Below, one piece after another: positions 30,748-40,120 of a stretch of 46,392 nt of DNA (positions within the stretch are counted from its first letter, which is position 1; every line of letters begins with the position of its first letter). The position numbers were made by a program, and so were the translations under genes. The stretch comes from Candidatus Altimarinota bacterium (GTDB lineage: Bacteria > Patescibacteriota > Gracilibacteria > BD1-5 > UBA2023): contig PDRA01000024.1 in the NCBI GenBank assembly GCA_002747975.1, forward strand, positions 1 to 46,392, in the 5' to 3' direction. Under the pieces are notes generated by a model. That model did no database searches. It was not told the DNA's origin and saw only the letters and a list, made by a program, of their open reading frames with translations.

Positions 30748-32652
30748 TTATGAAACGACCTGCGTATCCCAAAAAGTATGATACACATTTTCTGTTTTTA
30801 ACAAATCATCGTGCCTACCGCTTGCCTCGATTTTTCCATCTTGTAAACAATAGATCACATCCGCTTTTTTGATTGTTGTCATGCGGTGCGTGATAAAAAT
30901 AATAATTTTATCTTTTTGTTGTTTCAACAGCTCATTCATCACCATCAGTTCATTTTCAGCATCTAGCTGGTTGGTTCCTTCATCCATTATAAGGAGTGGC
31001 TTATCCTGCAATATCACACGGATGAGTGTCAAAAGTTGTTTTTCCCCACCTGAGAAATCATTATCATAACCAATATTTGCATCAAGCCCTTGGCGATGTT
31101 TTTTGATTTTTTTATCGAGATGAAACTTTTCTAAAAGTTCCCAAATTTTCTGATCATTTGGTGTTTTTTCAACACCGAGCAAGAGATTTTCTCGAATAGA
31201 AAACCCTTGGATAATATATGGGGTCTGACTGACGACAGAAATATTTTTTTCAAAAAATGATCGATCCAAATTACCGACACTTGTCTTATCAAATAAAATC
31301 TTTCCCTGAAACCGATAAAAAAATCCTTGCAAAAGTGAAGTAATTGTCGTCTTTCCAGCACCGTTTTTTCCAACAATTCCATAACTTTTTCCTTTCTCAA
31401 AAATCAAATCGACTCACTGCAAAATCTTTGGTGAGATCTCTTGCAGATCTTTTCGCGCCTCCTCGATAGCATGTAATTCATTTTTTTCTGCACTTCAAAT
31501 TCGTGAATATGATTTGATTCTCTCCTCTATGATTTTTAGATAACGAAGTTCATATTTTGCAAATTTTGGGTATGAAAATTCTACATTTTCCAGAGAAATA
31601 GTATCGAAATTTTTTAAACTTTTTATTTTTTCCCCAGAAAGTCTTTTTTGTCCATCAGTCAAATCAAGAAATAAATCCAATTTTTTCAGATCATCAGAAA
31701 ATCGATCTCGAAAGAACCGAAAAGTACGAACAAAAGAAAGGATTTGATCAATTCTTGAAATATACAAAAGCATCATTGTCATCGTACCTACTGAGGCACC
31801 AGCAAAAAATATAGAATACCCAATAAAAAGTTTCACAAGAATTTCAGTAATATTTTCGACTGAAAAAGAAAAAACAGAAAGAAATGTCTCAGATTTTTGT
31901 CGGTTTTGGATATTTGTTTGCAATTCCTTATTAAATTTTTTATAAATATCAATCACCTTCCCAAAACCACCCGACGAAATAAGGTGAATCATATTTTTAG
32001 AAATCTCTTGAGAAACAATAAAAACCTTGTGAGCATATACATAATCTTCTTCAAATTGATATTTTTGTGCTATTTTCTGACGCAGTAAGTCAATACAATA
32101 TAAAATACAAGCACTTGCCATCAATACGACAAAAATCCAAGGATTAATCAGTGAAATCACTCAAAGAATCCCAATAATTGTAAAAATATGAGTGATCATA
32201 TCTCCAATAAACATTCTCATATGCTCTCAAACAAAATCTGATTTTCAAAGGATTTCATTGATAAATTTCATATTTTTCGCATTGAGAAAGGCTCAAAATT
32301 CTATGTATCGCAACCTTTGATACAATAATGCAGCATAAGCATTTTGATGGAGAGCAAGATAAAATTTTTCGACAAACTCTATAAAACTTTGAAGTATTTT
32401 TTGCAAAAGTCGAATCCCAAAAATAATACACAAAATCACGAGAAAAATACGAAAACTATCAAGATAAATAAATCCAAACAGTTGTTCATTTTTTTCAACC
32501 ATTTGATCCATTTCCATCTTCGCGAAAATCGGCAATACTACATAAAAAATTCCCTCAAGGATCTTTCATAAAATGAATATATAAAATATTTTTTTATGGC
32601 CTTTGAAGGAATCAAAGATGAATTTGAGTGGACGAGTATATTGCGTAAACAT
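30748..32652 (-). CDS. ABC exporter, fused permease and ATPase
   Basis: 634 residues. An exporter membrane domain (about residues 20-330) is followed by the ATPase. Walker A is YGIVGKNGAGKTTITS near residue 425, the signature reads FSGGEKQ rather than LSGGQ, Walker B is LLIMDEGTNQLD with its glutamate, and the switch histidine is in FITHRM. It is a half-transporter with unknown substrate. UGA glycines occur throughout, including just before the ATPase (ILQGVDLIFEKG). The gene with its upstream promoter lies between two copies of the rnc 3' end, so it appears inserted behind rnc. It is not a close copy of the exporter at 1925-3676. Confidence 0.92.
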
Positions 32653-32668
32653 TTGAAGAAAATTATAT

Positions 32669-32697
32669 ATCCTAGTACATACACTTTATAAACTCAA
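32669..32697 (-). promoter_or_regulatory. Candidate promoter of the second ABC exporter
   Basis: TTGAGT (32692-32697), a 17-nt spacer and TAGGAT (32669-32674) on the minus strand, 17 nt before the ATG at 32652. It lies inside the repeat-bounded segment, so the cassette would carry its own promoter. Confidence 0.4.
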
Positions 32698-32730
32698 TAA
32701 TACAAAATATTTCTAAAAAAGCAAGTCAAA

Positions 32731-32811
32731 CTAATCTATATCTTTTCGCTCTGCCCGAATCTGTGAATCCCAATTTTTTCTATTTTCAATAGCATTTTCT
32801 GCTGCTTCTTG
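32731..32811 (-). repeat. Direct repeat: genuine 3' end of rnc
   Basis: 79 of 81 nt are identical to 30661-30741, same orientation, 2070 nt apart. It bounds the cassette that carries the ABC exporter. Confidence 0.9.
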
Positions 32812-33501
32812 TTCTCATTTTTTCTTACTCGTCCCCTTTCATCGTCAAATAACAGTGTCATCAAGTGTTACGATGATAGCATAGGTTTTGTTATGATCCT
32901 GTCCGATTTCTTTTTCGAGCGTGTAGACAGGAAGAATACCCCAGATTTGCTGGGTGAGTTCTTGTAGATATGATTTTGGGTCAACATAGAGTCCCTGTCG
33001 CAAAATATGCGGAAGTGTCGAGTATATATTTTTTGCAATCCACTTTTTTGCAATCTCAAAACCACTATCAAGGTACAAAGCTCCAATAATCGCCTCAAGG
33101 GTATTCGCGAGGATATATGGATTTTTGTGTCCCTCAGCATTGTACTCTCCACGAGAAAGCTGGATAGCGTCATAGAGGCCCAATTTTTGGGCAATATGAG
33201 CAAGGTTTTTTCATCGCACGAGCGCTGAGCGAATATCTGTCATTTCTCACTCTTGTTTGTCTGGAAATTCGTGATAGAGAAACTCTGTGATTACAAGTTC
33301 AAGAACAGCGTCTCAGAGATATTCAAGACGCTCATTTGACTGTGAGGTATCCCTATTTTTTGATTCATTAAGCGAAGATCGGTGAACACAGGCAAGATAA
33401 AAAAGCGATACATCTTTTGGTGTAATATTAATAGCATCAAGGAGTGAGGCAACTTGAGCTTGAAATTCTTTTTTTTGAAATCGAAGTGAAGTTCGGGACA
33501 T
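32731..33501 (-). CDS. rnc: Ribonuclease III
   Basis: 256 residues. The RNase III signature NERLEYLGDAVLELVITEFL has its catalytic-core Gly (residue 63) as UGA. The second metal-site block is NTLEAIIGALYLDSGF, with the conserved Glu and Asp. A double-stranded RNA-binding domain follows (DPKSYLQELTQQIWGILPVY to KKKGEQEAAENAI). The tail RKNWDSQIRAERKDID is an extension. It processes rRNA and other duplex RNAs in the cytoplasm. nusB ends 9 nt upstream, so the two form an operon joining rRNA antitermination and rRNA processing. The final 81 nt are duplicated at 30661-30741. Confidence 0.97.
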
Positions 33502-33510
33502 AAGAAAGAT

Positions 33511-33966
33511 TTAGGAAAAGAAGTGATACGAAATCGGTTTTGAATTTTCATATTTTTCTCGATCTTTGAGAAAAGCCGAGAGAACACCATGGATAAAATT
33601 TTTCCCATGAGAATCAGAGTATTTTTTGGCAAGTTCAATTGCCTCATTGACAGATATTTTTGTATTTATATCATCTTCTTTCCAGTACAAAATCTCTGCA
33701 AGCGCAATAAGCAAAATGCAAACATGGACTCTTGGCATTGTTTCAATCTCAAACTTTGGCGCCAGTCCATGAATAATCGAGAGAAGGTGATTCTCATTCT
33801 CTTTGACAGATTGTAATATATATTCAAGATACTTTTTATCGATTGTTTTCAAAAAAGTATCGTCAAAATAGACATCATCTCATTGGAAATGGGGACTTTC
33901 TCATTGGTACGAACGAGCATAAAGAAGAGAAAGCAGGTACTCTCTCGTATGACGGCGAGAAATCAT
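33511..33966 (-). CDS. nusB: Transcription antitermination protein NusB
   Basis: 151 residues. The start RRHTREYLLSLLYARSYQG matches the NusB N-terminal helix (RRxAREfALqaLYA), with UGA glycines in the next segment. IHGLAPKFEIETMPRVHVC and ILLIALAEILYWKEDDINTK carry the core helices, and ISVNEAIELAKKYSD with KNFIHGVLSAFLKD the C-terminal signature. It binds boxA RNA with S10 (NusE) to promote rRNA antitermination. The true start is ATG at 33966; a TTG-initiated shorter frame at 33852 would miss the first helix. It is upstream of rnc by 9 nt and 130 nt after rpmF, a gap in which I see nothing clear. Confidence 0.93.
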
Positions 33967-34096
33967 AAATCCAAGAAAATAAAAGTGCTAAAAAATGAGA
34001 GAATTATAGAGAGAACTTCTATTCCCTCTATTCACAATATTTACATATTTCTGAAGTAAACATACTCTCAGAAATACAACAAATACTACGAATATA

Positions 34097-34330
34097 CTAA
34101 GCTCGAATCAGCTTAGCTTTTTTTGATTTTGATTTCACTTTGAGAACTTTTCGTCCTTTGTATTCTCCAGTGATTGGAGAAGCAAAATGAGAACGTCCAA
34201 TCGCTTCACCTTTTTTGTCATATTGAAGCGCTGAAGCAAGATTTTCGAGGCGCTCTGCATTGATACGGAGCCAAGCAGCATATCGTTTTCGTCCTCGTAC
34301 TCGTGAGAGTGATTTTTTTGAAAAAGTCAT
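34097..34330 (-). CDS. rpmF: Probable 50S ribosomal protein L32 (bL32, zinc-free form)
   Basis: 77 residues, strongly basic. The C-terminal half, LQYDKKGEAIGRSHF then ITGEYKGRKVLKV, aligns with the E. coli L32 pattern (LSVDKTSGEKHLRHH, DGYYRGRKVIAK). There are no zinc-binding cysteines. The N-terminus (FSKKSLSRVRGRKRYAAW) replaces the usual PKRxxS start, so the identification is probable rather than certain. It follows rpmA by 41 nt in the ribosomal cluster, which supports a ribosomal role. No UGA codon. Confidence 0.72.
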   Translation of the reverse strand: MTFSKKSLSRVRGRKRYAAWLRINAERLENLASALQYDKKGEAIGRSHFASPITGEYKGRKVLKVKSKSKKAKLIRA

Positions 34331-34371
34331 AATAAAATAGGGTAAAAAAAAGAGAAAAAGTATCGAATGAA

Positions 34372-34644
34372 CTATTGTACATTGACATATATATCTCGAT
34401 ACACTCGACCATCAAATCGAGTTCGTCGTTTTTCTTGAAATGAAACGGTACCATCTTGTGTTGCAAAGAGTGTATAGTCGTTTCCTTGAGAGACGCCATT
34501 TCCTGGCCAAAAAGTGTTTCCTTTTTGTCGGACAATAATGTTCCCAGCGACAGCTGGTCGTCCACCATAGATTTTGACACCAAGTCGTTTCGCGACCGAA
34601 TCTCGACCATTGGCGGTCGAACCCATTGCCTTTTTGTGAGCCAT
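34372..34644 (-). CDS. rpmA: 50S ribosomal protein L27 (bL27)
   Basis: 90 residues. The N-terminus [20 protein letters not shown] is the bL27 signature, without the cleaved extension found in Firmicutes. [17 protein letters not shown] and [15 protein letters not shown] follow the family. Its N-terminal tail reaches the peptidyl-transferase centre. L21 (rplU), its usual operon partner, is not next to it. It has no UGA glycine although it is Gly-rich, fitting avoidance in highly expressed genes. Confidence 0.97.
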   Translation of the reverse strand: MAHKKAMGSTANGRDSVAKRLGVKIYGGRPAVAGNIIVRQKGNTFWPGNGVSQGNDYTLFATQDGTVSFQEKRRTRFDGRVYRDIYVNVQ

Positions 34645-34709
34645 AATTGGTAATGATTAGTTGTAAATAAAATGTTATTGTAACAAGTTGTTAAATAAAA
34701 ATTCAAGGT

Positions 34710-34744
34710 TTTTTAGATCATTTTTCATAAAAATGATCTAAAAA
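34710..34744. terminator. Long perfect hairpin between rpsG and rpmA
   Basis: An arm of about 15 bp (TTTTAGATCATTTTT against AAAAATGATCTAAAA) with a 3-nt loop lies 7 nt past the rpsG stop. On the minus strand the stem itself ends in A, without a T-run after it, so it may act as an RNase III or stability site or a leaky attenuator rather than a strict terminator. Confidence 0.6.
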
Positions 34745-34750
34745 TGAATT

Positions 34751-35206
34751 TTATCGATTGTTCGCAAATCGAGCAAATGCTTTATTGGCTTCTGCCATTT
34801 TATAGACATCAAGTTTTTTCTTGATGGCAGTTCCTGTTTCTGTTGCTGCATCGATAATTTCTTGAGCGAGAAAATGTGGAAAGTCTTTTCCTTTTTTCGA
34901 TCGAGCTGCTGCTAGTATCCATCGTGATGCAAGGGCAAATTGACGACCAGCTGGTACATCCATAGGAACTTGATAAATAGAACCTCCGACTCGTTTTGGT
35001 CGACATTCTACTTTTGGCAGAACATTATCCACCGCTTTATCAAAGAGATCTTCTGGATTCGTATATCCTTTTTCACGAAGAATATCAAATGTATTATTGA
35101 TCATCTTATATGAAAGGGTTTTCTTCCCATTTTTCATAAGATAGTTGACGAATTTCTGAAGACGCTCATTTTGTGTAGTAAATGATACACTTCCTTTAGT
35201 ACTCAT
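34751..35206 (-). CDS. rpsG: 30S ribosomal protein S7 (uS7)
   Basis: 151 residues. KFVNYLMKNGKKTLSYKM, VDNVLPKVECRPKRVGGSIY and QVPMDVPAGRQFALASRW are the S7 core. The C-terminal helix ends EANKAFARFANNR. It organises the 3' major domain of 16S rRNA. It follows rpsL by 31 nt as in the str operon, but neither fusA nor tuf follows; rpmA does. No UGA codon. Confidence 0.98.
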   Translation of the reverse strand: MSTKGSVSFTTQNERLQKFVNYLMKNGKKTLSYKMINNTFDILREKGYTNPEDLFDKAVDNVLPKVECRPKRVGGSIYQVPMDVPAGRQFALASRWILAAARSKKGKDFPHFLAQEIIDAATETGTAIKKKLDVYKMAEANKAFARFANNR

Positions 35207-35237
35207 AGAGATTAAATTGTATTACAAGATAAAAATA

Positions 35238-35651
35238 TTATTTTTTCGGTTTTTTTGCTCCATATCGAGAACGAGATTGTCCTCGATTTTCAACTCATTG
35301 ACAGTCGAGAACTCCACGTTCGATATGATATCGAACACCTGGAAGATCCTTAACACGACCACCTCGAACCATTACAACAGAGTGCTCTTGAAGATTGTGT
35401 CCTTCACCACCAATATATCCAATAACCTCTTGTCCATTCGTAAGTCGGATTTTTGCAACCTTTCGAAGGGCAGAGTTTGGTTTTTTTGGTGTGCTGGTAT
35501 ACACTTTCAAGCAAACACCTCGTCGCTGTGGAGCAGCAAGTTGAGTCGTTTCTTTTTTGAGAGTATTTTTGTTGAAATGAAGAGCTGGAGACTTACTCTT
35601 TCGAGTTTTGTCTTTTCGTTTTGAACGAACCAGTTGACTAATAGTAGGCAT
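35238..35651 (-). CDS. rpsL: 30S ribosomal protein S12 (uS12)
   Basis: 137 residues starting at [33 protein letters not shown] carries the conserved decoding-centre lysine, and [20 protein letters not shown] is the second signature. Residue 117 or so is UGA-Gly, after which [16 protein letters not shown] ends the protein normally; the standard code would truncate it. An upstream in-frame codon set exists, but the start at 35651 matches the family exactly. Confidence 0.97.
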
Positions 35652-35678
35652 ATAAAGAGAGAATAATAAATACAAAAA

Positions 35679-36074
35679 TTAACGTTTTGACCAAGATGGA
35701 GATTTTCGGGCTTTTTTGAGTCCTGGTTTTTTTCGTTCGACCTTTCGAGCATCTCGAGTAAGGAGTCCTGCTCATCGAAGTGCTCCCTTGAGATTCTCAT
35801 CAGAGACAAGAAGTGCACGAGCCAGTCCATGCTTGATAGCATCAGCTTGGGCTGACTGTCCAGAACCAGAAACTTTGACCTCAAAATACACGCTGTCAAA
35901 AACGCCAGCAATTTTAAGTGGAGAATAAAACGTATGGAATAGATCTGATCGAGTGATGTACTCATCAACCGGTTTTCCATTGATATTCGAAGTTCCTTTT
36001 CCTTTGTAGAGTCGAACTTGGGCTACTGCAGTTTTTCTGCGTCCTACTGCATATGTATATTTTTTCGTTGCCAT
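35679..36074 (-). CDS. rpsI: 30S ribosomal protein S9 (uS9)
   Basis: 131 residues. [20 protein letters not shown] opens the protein, and [18 protein letters not shown] is the core motif. After a UGA-Gly the tail [20 protein letters not shown] ends in WSKR, the conserved terminus whose last Arg contacts P-site tRNA. It follows rplM by 14 nt, the usual L13-S9 pair. Confidence 0.98.
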
Positions 36075-36088
36075 AAAATAAATAAAGA

Positions 36089-36520
36089 TTAAAATGTGAT
36101 AACTTCTGGTTTTTGCGCTGCAAATTTGTGGTCACTTCCAGCGACAACTTTGAGTCGTTGCATCATAGCATCTCGAAGCTTATTTTTTGGAAGCATTCCA
36201 GAAATTGCATGTTCTATGATATGTGTTGGATTTTCTGCTCGCATTTTTGTAAGTGGAGTCTCTTTGAGTCCACCCATATATCCAGAGTGAGTTCGGTAGA
36301 GTTTTGCTGATTCTTTGTTTCCAGAAACTCGAATTTTTTCAGCATTGATCACAACAACATACGCACCATTATCAATGTGCGGTGTATAATCAACACGATC
36401 TCTTCCTGAAATAAGAGAAGCAATTTGAGTTGCGAGTCGACCAAGTGTTTGACCTTCTGCATCAACCATAAACCATTTTCGGTCTTTCGAGTGAATTTGT
36501 TTTGAAATAAGAGTTTTCAT
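36089..36520 (-). CDS. rplM: 50S ribosomal protein L13 (uL13)
   Basis: 143 residues. WFMVDAEGQTLGRLATQIAS and IDNGAYVVVINAEKIRVSGN are the family signature. SGYMGGLKETPLTKMRAENP and AISGMLPKNKLRDAMMQRL follow, also typical. It is an early assembly protein of the large subunit. It lies between rplQ and rpsI. No UGA codon. Confidence 0.98.
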   Translation of the reverse strand: MKTLISKQIHSKDRKWFMVDAEGQTLGRLATQIASLISGRDRVDYTPHIDNGAYVVVINAEKIRVSGNKESAKLYRTHSGYMGGLKETPLTKMRAENPTHIIEHAISGMLPKNKLRDAMMQRLKVVAGSDHKFAAQKPEVITF

Positions 36521-36531
36521 ATGAAAAATAA

Positions 36532-36888
36532 TTAAATAAGTTCGATTTTTACAAGAATAGCCCCGTCACCATCTCGATTTTTAATGGGAGTTATTCGAGT
36601 GTTTCCAGAAGTATTTTTTGTTTTTTTCCCAAATTCAAGTGCTGCTTTTCCAGCTTTTTGAGAGAATACATTTGGAGTAATCAATCGGATTTTGTTGTAG
36701 TCGGTATGTTCGCTTTTTGCAATTGTAACAAGAGTATCTACAACTGGAATGATAGCCTCAGCACGTTTTTTTGTTGTGGTAATTCCACCGTGTTCAAAAA
36801 GAGCCGTTACGAGGTTTCGTACTACGCTTTTTCGATGTGCCTTGTCTTTTCCATTGAAATGGAGATGTTTTTTAATTCTGTGGCGCAT
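36532..36888 (-). CDS. rplQ: 50S ribosomal protein L17 (bL17)
   Basis: 118 residues. MRHRIKKHLHFNGKDKAHRK is a variant of the MRHRxxxxKLGR start, followed by LVTALFEHGGITTTKKRAEA, the L17 core. TRITPIKNRDGDGAILVKIE ends the protein. It is downstream of rpoA by 41 nt, the conserved alpha-operon order. No UGA codon. Confidence 0.97.
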   Translation of the reverse strand: MRHRIKKHLHFNGKDKAHRKSVVRNLVTALFEHGGITTTKKRAEAIIPVVDTLVTIAKSEHTDYNKIRLITPNVFSQKAGKAALEFGKKTKNTSGNTRITPIKNRDGDGAILVKIELI

Positions 36889-36929
36889 AATTTATAGAGA
36901 AATAATGAAAAGTAAATGAAAAATAAGGT

Positions 36930-37907
36930 TTAATCGTCTCCAAGAAGCTTGAGTCCTCGTCCTCCAAGGGCTTCTCGTACTTCTGTCATGGCTTTTTTCC
37001 CAAATCCTTTGATAGAAGAAAGCTTTGCTTCTGTACATTTTGTAAGTTGTTCGATTGATTTGATTTCACCGTTGACGAGAGCATTGAGAGTTCGAGGTGA
37101 AAGTCCCATGATTTCGATTGGAGTGTAGGTTTCTTTTTCAAGATCTGCCTTGACTTCTTCTTTTTCTCGTTCGATCACTTGCTTGATGTCAGCGATGAAT
37201 TCTCCATCAAGTTGAAGAGAATCTTCGTTGAAGAGAGCAAAGTATGACTCGAGCATTTTTCCAGAAAATTTCATCACATCAGATGGGCTCATGACACCAT
37301 TTGTTTTGACAGTGATATTGAGCGCATCAAGGTTGGTGATTTCTCCGTATCGAGTATTTTCTACTTCGTATTTTACATTGAGAACTGGAGAGAAGTTTGC
37401 ATCAACAATAAGAACTTCTGGGTCTTCTTCAATTCGTTTGAGGTCTTCTATACTCGTATATCCAACATTTTTTTCAATTCGGATTTGAGCCTTGAAGCTC
37501 ATATCGTTATCAATACTTGTGATATAGAGATCTGGATTGAGGATGTTGATCCCTCATACAGGTGTAATGTCTCCAGCAGTAACTGGTCCAGTCCCCTTTT
37601 TTTCGAGAGTAAGCCACTCAATTCCAGAATTTGACTTCTCGACGATAAGTCCTTTGAGATTGAGAAGAATATCGAGAACAGAATCATGAATTCCTGGAAG
37701 TGTTGCGTATTCATGAGAGATACCTTCTATTTTAACACCAGTTACTCGTGTCCCTGGAATAGAAGAGAGCATCACTCGACGAAGCGAGTTTCCAAGAGTG
37801 ACTCCATAGCCATTTGGAAGCGGTTCTACTGTGAAAATAGCTTCATTTTCATTGATAGCTTTTTTGAAAATTTTTGGAACTCAGATGACAGTATGTATAA
37901 TATGCAT
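36930..37907 (-). CDS. rpoA: RNA polymerase subunit alpha
   Basis: 325 residues. The N-terminal dimerisation domain has EPLPNGYGVTLGNSLRRVML and SIPGTRVTGVKIEGISHEYA, the insertion site for beta and beta'. The C-terminal domain has IMGLSPRTLNALVNGEIKSI and IKGFGKKAMTEVREALG, the UP-element and activator contact module. Two glycines are UGA (residue 9 and about residue 118); without recoding the gene would look split in three. It sits between rpsD and rplQ, as in most alpha operons. Confidence 0.98.
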
Positions 37908-37946
37908 AAAAAAGATAACGAAAAAAACTAAAAAACTGGAAAGCGA

Positions 37947-38570
37947 TTATTTTGAGTAGAACTGGATAATTCGTGGAATGTCTATCATTTTATCAAAATC
38001 ACTTTTTTCTGGAAGAGCGGTAATAGTAATGGTAAGATTTTTTGGATCTACATCCATCCACTTTACACTGGTAAGTGAAGCTTCTTTATTTTTTTGAGAA
38101 AATTCACTAAATTCATCAATAAGAGTCTTATAGAGAGGAGATTCTTTCATTTTTTCTTTGAGAGAAATCACATCTCAGATTTGTACTTGATATGATGGAA
38201 TGTTTTGTTTTTTTCCGTTTACAAGGAAATGAGAATGATTGACTGTTTGTCGAGCTTGCATAATAGTACGAGCAAAATTTGATCGTAGAATCACATTATC
38301 AAGACGAAGTTCAAGCATTCGGATCATTGCCTCACCAGTCGTAACATCAGTAATTTTTGTTGCTTTTTTATAGTATTTTACAAATTGCTTTTCTGAAACA
38401 TGATACTGTCGTTTTGCAGCCTGTTTTTTTCGAAGCTGCATACCATATTCAGAGAGTTTTCGTCCTCGTTTTACTTGACAATTATTGTTTTCGAGGTTGT
38501 ATTTTTCTGTCCCAAAAAGGTTGTAGCCTTCTCGTCGACAGAGTTTCATTTTCGGTCCAGTATGACGCAT
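37947..38570 (-). CDS. rpsD: 30S ribosomal protein S4 (uS4)
   Basis: 207 residues. GPKMKLCRREGYNLFGTEKY, then YGMQLRKKQAAKRQYHVSEK, form the N-terminal domain. MIRMLELRLDNVILRSNFAR and ARQTVNHSHFLVNGKKQNIP form the S4 RNA-binding domain. A UGA-Gly (about residue 133) falls right after YQVQI, the position of the family's conserved Gly. It is a primary 16S binder. In the usual rpsK-rpsD-rpoA order. Confidence 0.97.
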
Positions 38571-38611
38571 AAAAATAAAATTTTAATAAATAGGAATTTT
38601 GATACAAAGTA

Positions 38612-39004
38612 TTAGAGCTTTCGCACTTTTCGTTTTCGGCAACCATTATGAGGAACCGGAGTAACATCATAGATAGCCAGAAGTTCTACATCGTTTTCGA
38701 GGATACCTCGAATCGCCTGTTCTCGACCAGCTCAAATACCTTTTACGTAGACGTGTGCTCGCTCAATAGAGTGCAGTGATTTTGCCTTTGATACAGCATT
38801 TTCACTCGTAATCTGTGCTGCATATGGAGTCGCTTCACGAGCTCCCTTAAATCCAGAGCTTCATCCTGTTGCCCAAGTGAGAACCTCACCTTCTGGTGAA
38901 GAAACGACAACATGAGTATTATTGAGAGTAGCAGTAATAGAGATGGTAACCTCTGGCACAGTTCGTCGAGTTTTTTTCGAACGGCGGAGTGTTGCTTTTG
39001 CCAT
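38612..39004 (-). CDS. rpsK: 30S ribosomal protein S11 (uS11)
   Basis: 130 residues, visible only with recoding because two core glycines are UGA: TWATGGSSGFKGAREATPYA and YVKGIGAGREQAIRG. ISITATLNNTHVVVSSPEGE and the C-terminal DVTPVPHNGCRKRKVRKL are classic S11. It lines the platform near the E-site mRNA. It lies between rpsM and rpsD with gaps of about 35-40 nt. Confidence 0.97.
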
Positions 39005-39038
39005 AAAATAAAATTATATAATGAGAGTAAAAAAATAA

Positions 39039-39404
39039 TTATTTTTTCTTATTTTGGATAGTAACTGCTCGACCTTTTCGAGTACGAGCATTTGTTTTGG
39101 TTCGCTGCCCTCGTGTTGGAAGACGTTTTCTGTGTCTGCTTCCACGGTAGGTACCAATATCTTGAAGGTTCTTAATGTTTCCAGTTACTTCTCGTCGCAG
39201 ATCACCTTCTATTCGGTATTTTTTGAGAACTTCACGAATTTTATCAAGTTGTTCCTCAGAAAAATCTCCCATCTTTGTTTCGTGTGGAAGCTTTACTTCA
39301 TCGAGAACCTGAGCAGCAATCGATCGCCCAATACCATATACATATGTAAGAGAAATTACAGCATGTTTATGATCGGGGATATTTACACCAGCTATACGAG
39401 CCAT
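39039..39404 (-). CDS. rpsM: 30S ribosomal protein S13 (uS13)
   Basis: 121 residues. [20 protein letters not shown] and [17 protein letters not shown] begin the protein. [20 protein letters not shown] and [20 protein letters not shown] are the head-of-30S signature. It bridges to the 50S subunit and tRNAs. No UGA codon. Confidence 0.98.
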   Translation of the reverse strand: MARIAGVNIPDHKHAVISLTYVYGIGRSIAAQVLDEVKLPHETKMGDFSEEQLDKIREVLKKYRIEGDLRREVTGNIKNLQDIGTYRGSRHRKRLPTRGQRTKTNARTRKGRAVTIQNKKK

Positions 39405-39459
39405 AAATTAAAAAGAAATAGAAAAATAAAATTAAAATTGGATATTTTTTTAAAAAAAA

Positions 39460-39576
39460 TTACCCCTGTCTTTGTTTGTGTTTTGGGTCAACCGAGCAAA
39501 TCACTCGTACTGTCCCTTTTCTGCGTATAACTCTACAATGTGGACACATTGGTTTTACAGATGGTCAAACTTTCAT
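39460..39576 (-). CDS. rpmJ: 50S ribosomal protein L36 (bL36)
   Basis: 38 residues. [20 protein letters not shown] and [16 protein letters not shown] match the zinc-binding form: Cys in CPHC and in VICS, plus the His. Gly4 is UGA, so the gene vanishes under the standard code. It lies in the canonical infA-rpmJ-rpsM order. Confidence 0.96.
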
Positions 39577-39648
39577 AATATTCGATGAATGAATAAGTAA
39601 ATTGATACAATGAGAATATCTTGTATACAAAAATTATACAAGAAATGC

Positions 39649-39942
39649 CTATTTTTTGTTTTTTGCACCTCTATTTGCTCCTGGTTTTCCAGAGCCTTTA
39701 TAGGATTGTTTTTGAGTTTGTTTGCGAAATACGATGCGGCCGCGGGTGAGATCATATGGTGTCAACTCTACAACCACACTATCTCAAGGAATAAGTCGAA
39801 TAAGATGTTTTTGCATCTTTCCACTTACATACGCTCGAATAACCATATTTGAGAAGTCTTCTGGAAGCTCTACCTCAAAAATAGCTCATGGAAGGGCTTT
39901 AAGGACTTTCCCTTCAACTTCGATTTTATCGTCTTTTGCCAT
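39649..39942 (-). CDS. infA: Translation initiation factor IF-1
   Basis: 97 residues. The OB-fold is complete: DDKIEVEGKVLKALPGAIFE, then YVSGKMQKHLIRLIPGDSVV and ELTPYDLTRGRIVFR. Two glycines are UGA at family-conserved sites (ALPGAIFE and IPGDSV). A Lys/Gln/Gly-rich tail of about 25 residues extends beyond the usual end. It blocks the A site during initiation. It is the first gene of the ribosomal superoperon and is preceded by a promoter. Confidence 0.96.
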
Positions 39943-39987
39943 ACAAATTCAAAAACTTATTGCTAATACAAATAATAAAGCTCGCTT

Positions 39988-40015
39988 AGTATATAAAAAA
40001 AGAAATAAAATGCAA
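39988..40015 (-). promoter_or_regulatory. Promoter of the infA-led ribosomal operon
   Basis: TTGCAT (40010-40015), a 16-nt spacer and TATACT (39988-39993) on the minus strand, 46 nt before the infA ATG. No other clear promoter is seen before the downstream ribosomal genes. Confidence 0.6.
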
Positions 40016-40120
40016 ATTTTTTTAAGAGAAAAATATTTTTATAGATTTGCAAGGGAAAACCCAGTGAAACATATTTGTATACGATGCAATGAAAATAAAC
40101 AAAAAAATAGCTTCTAGAAT

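Noticed and set aside
33511-33852. Shorter nusB starting at TTG 33852
   Set aside because: It loses the conserved N-terminal RRxAREYLLSLLYA helix, which is present when the ATG at 33966 is used with UGA as Gly.
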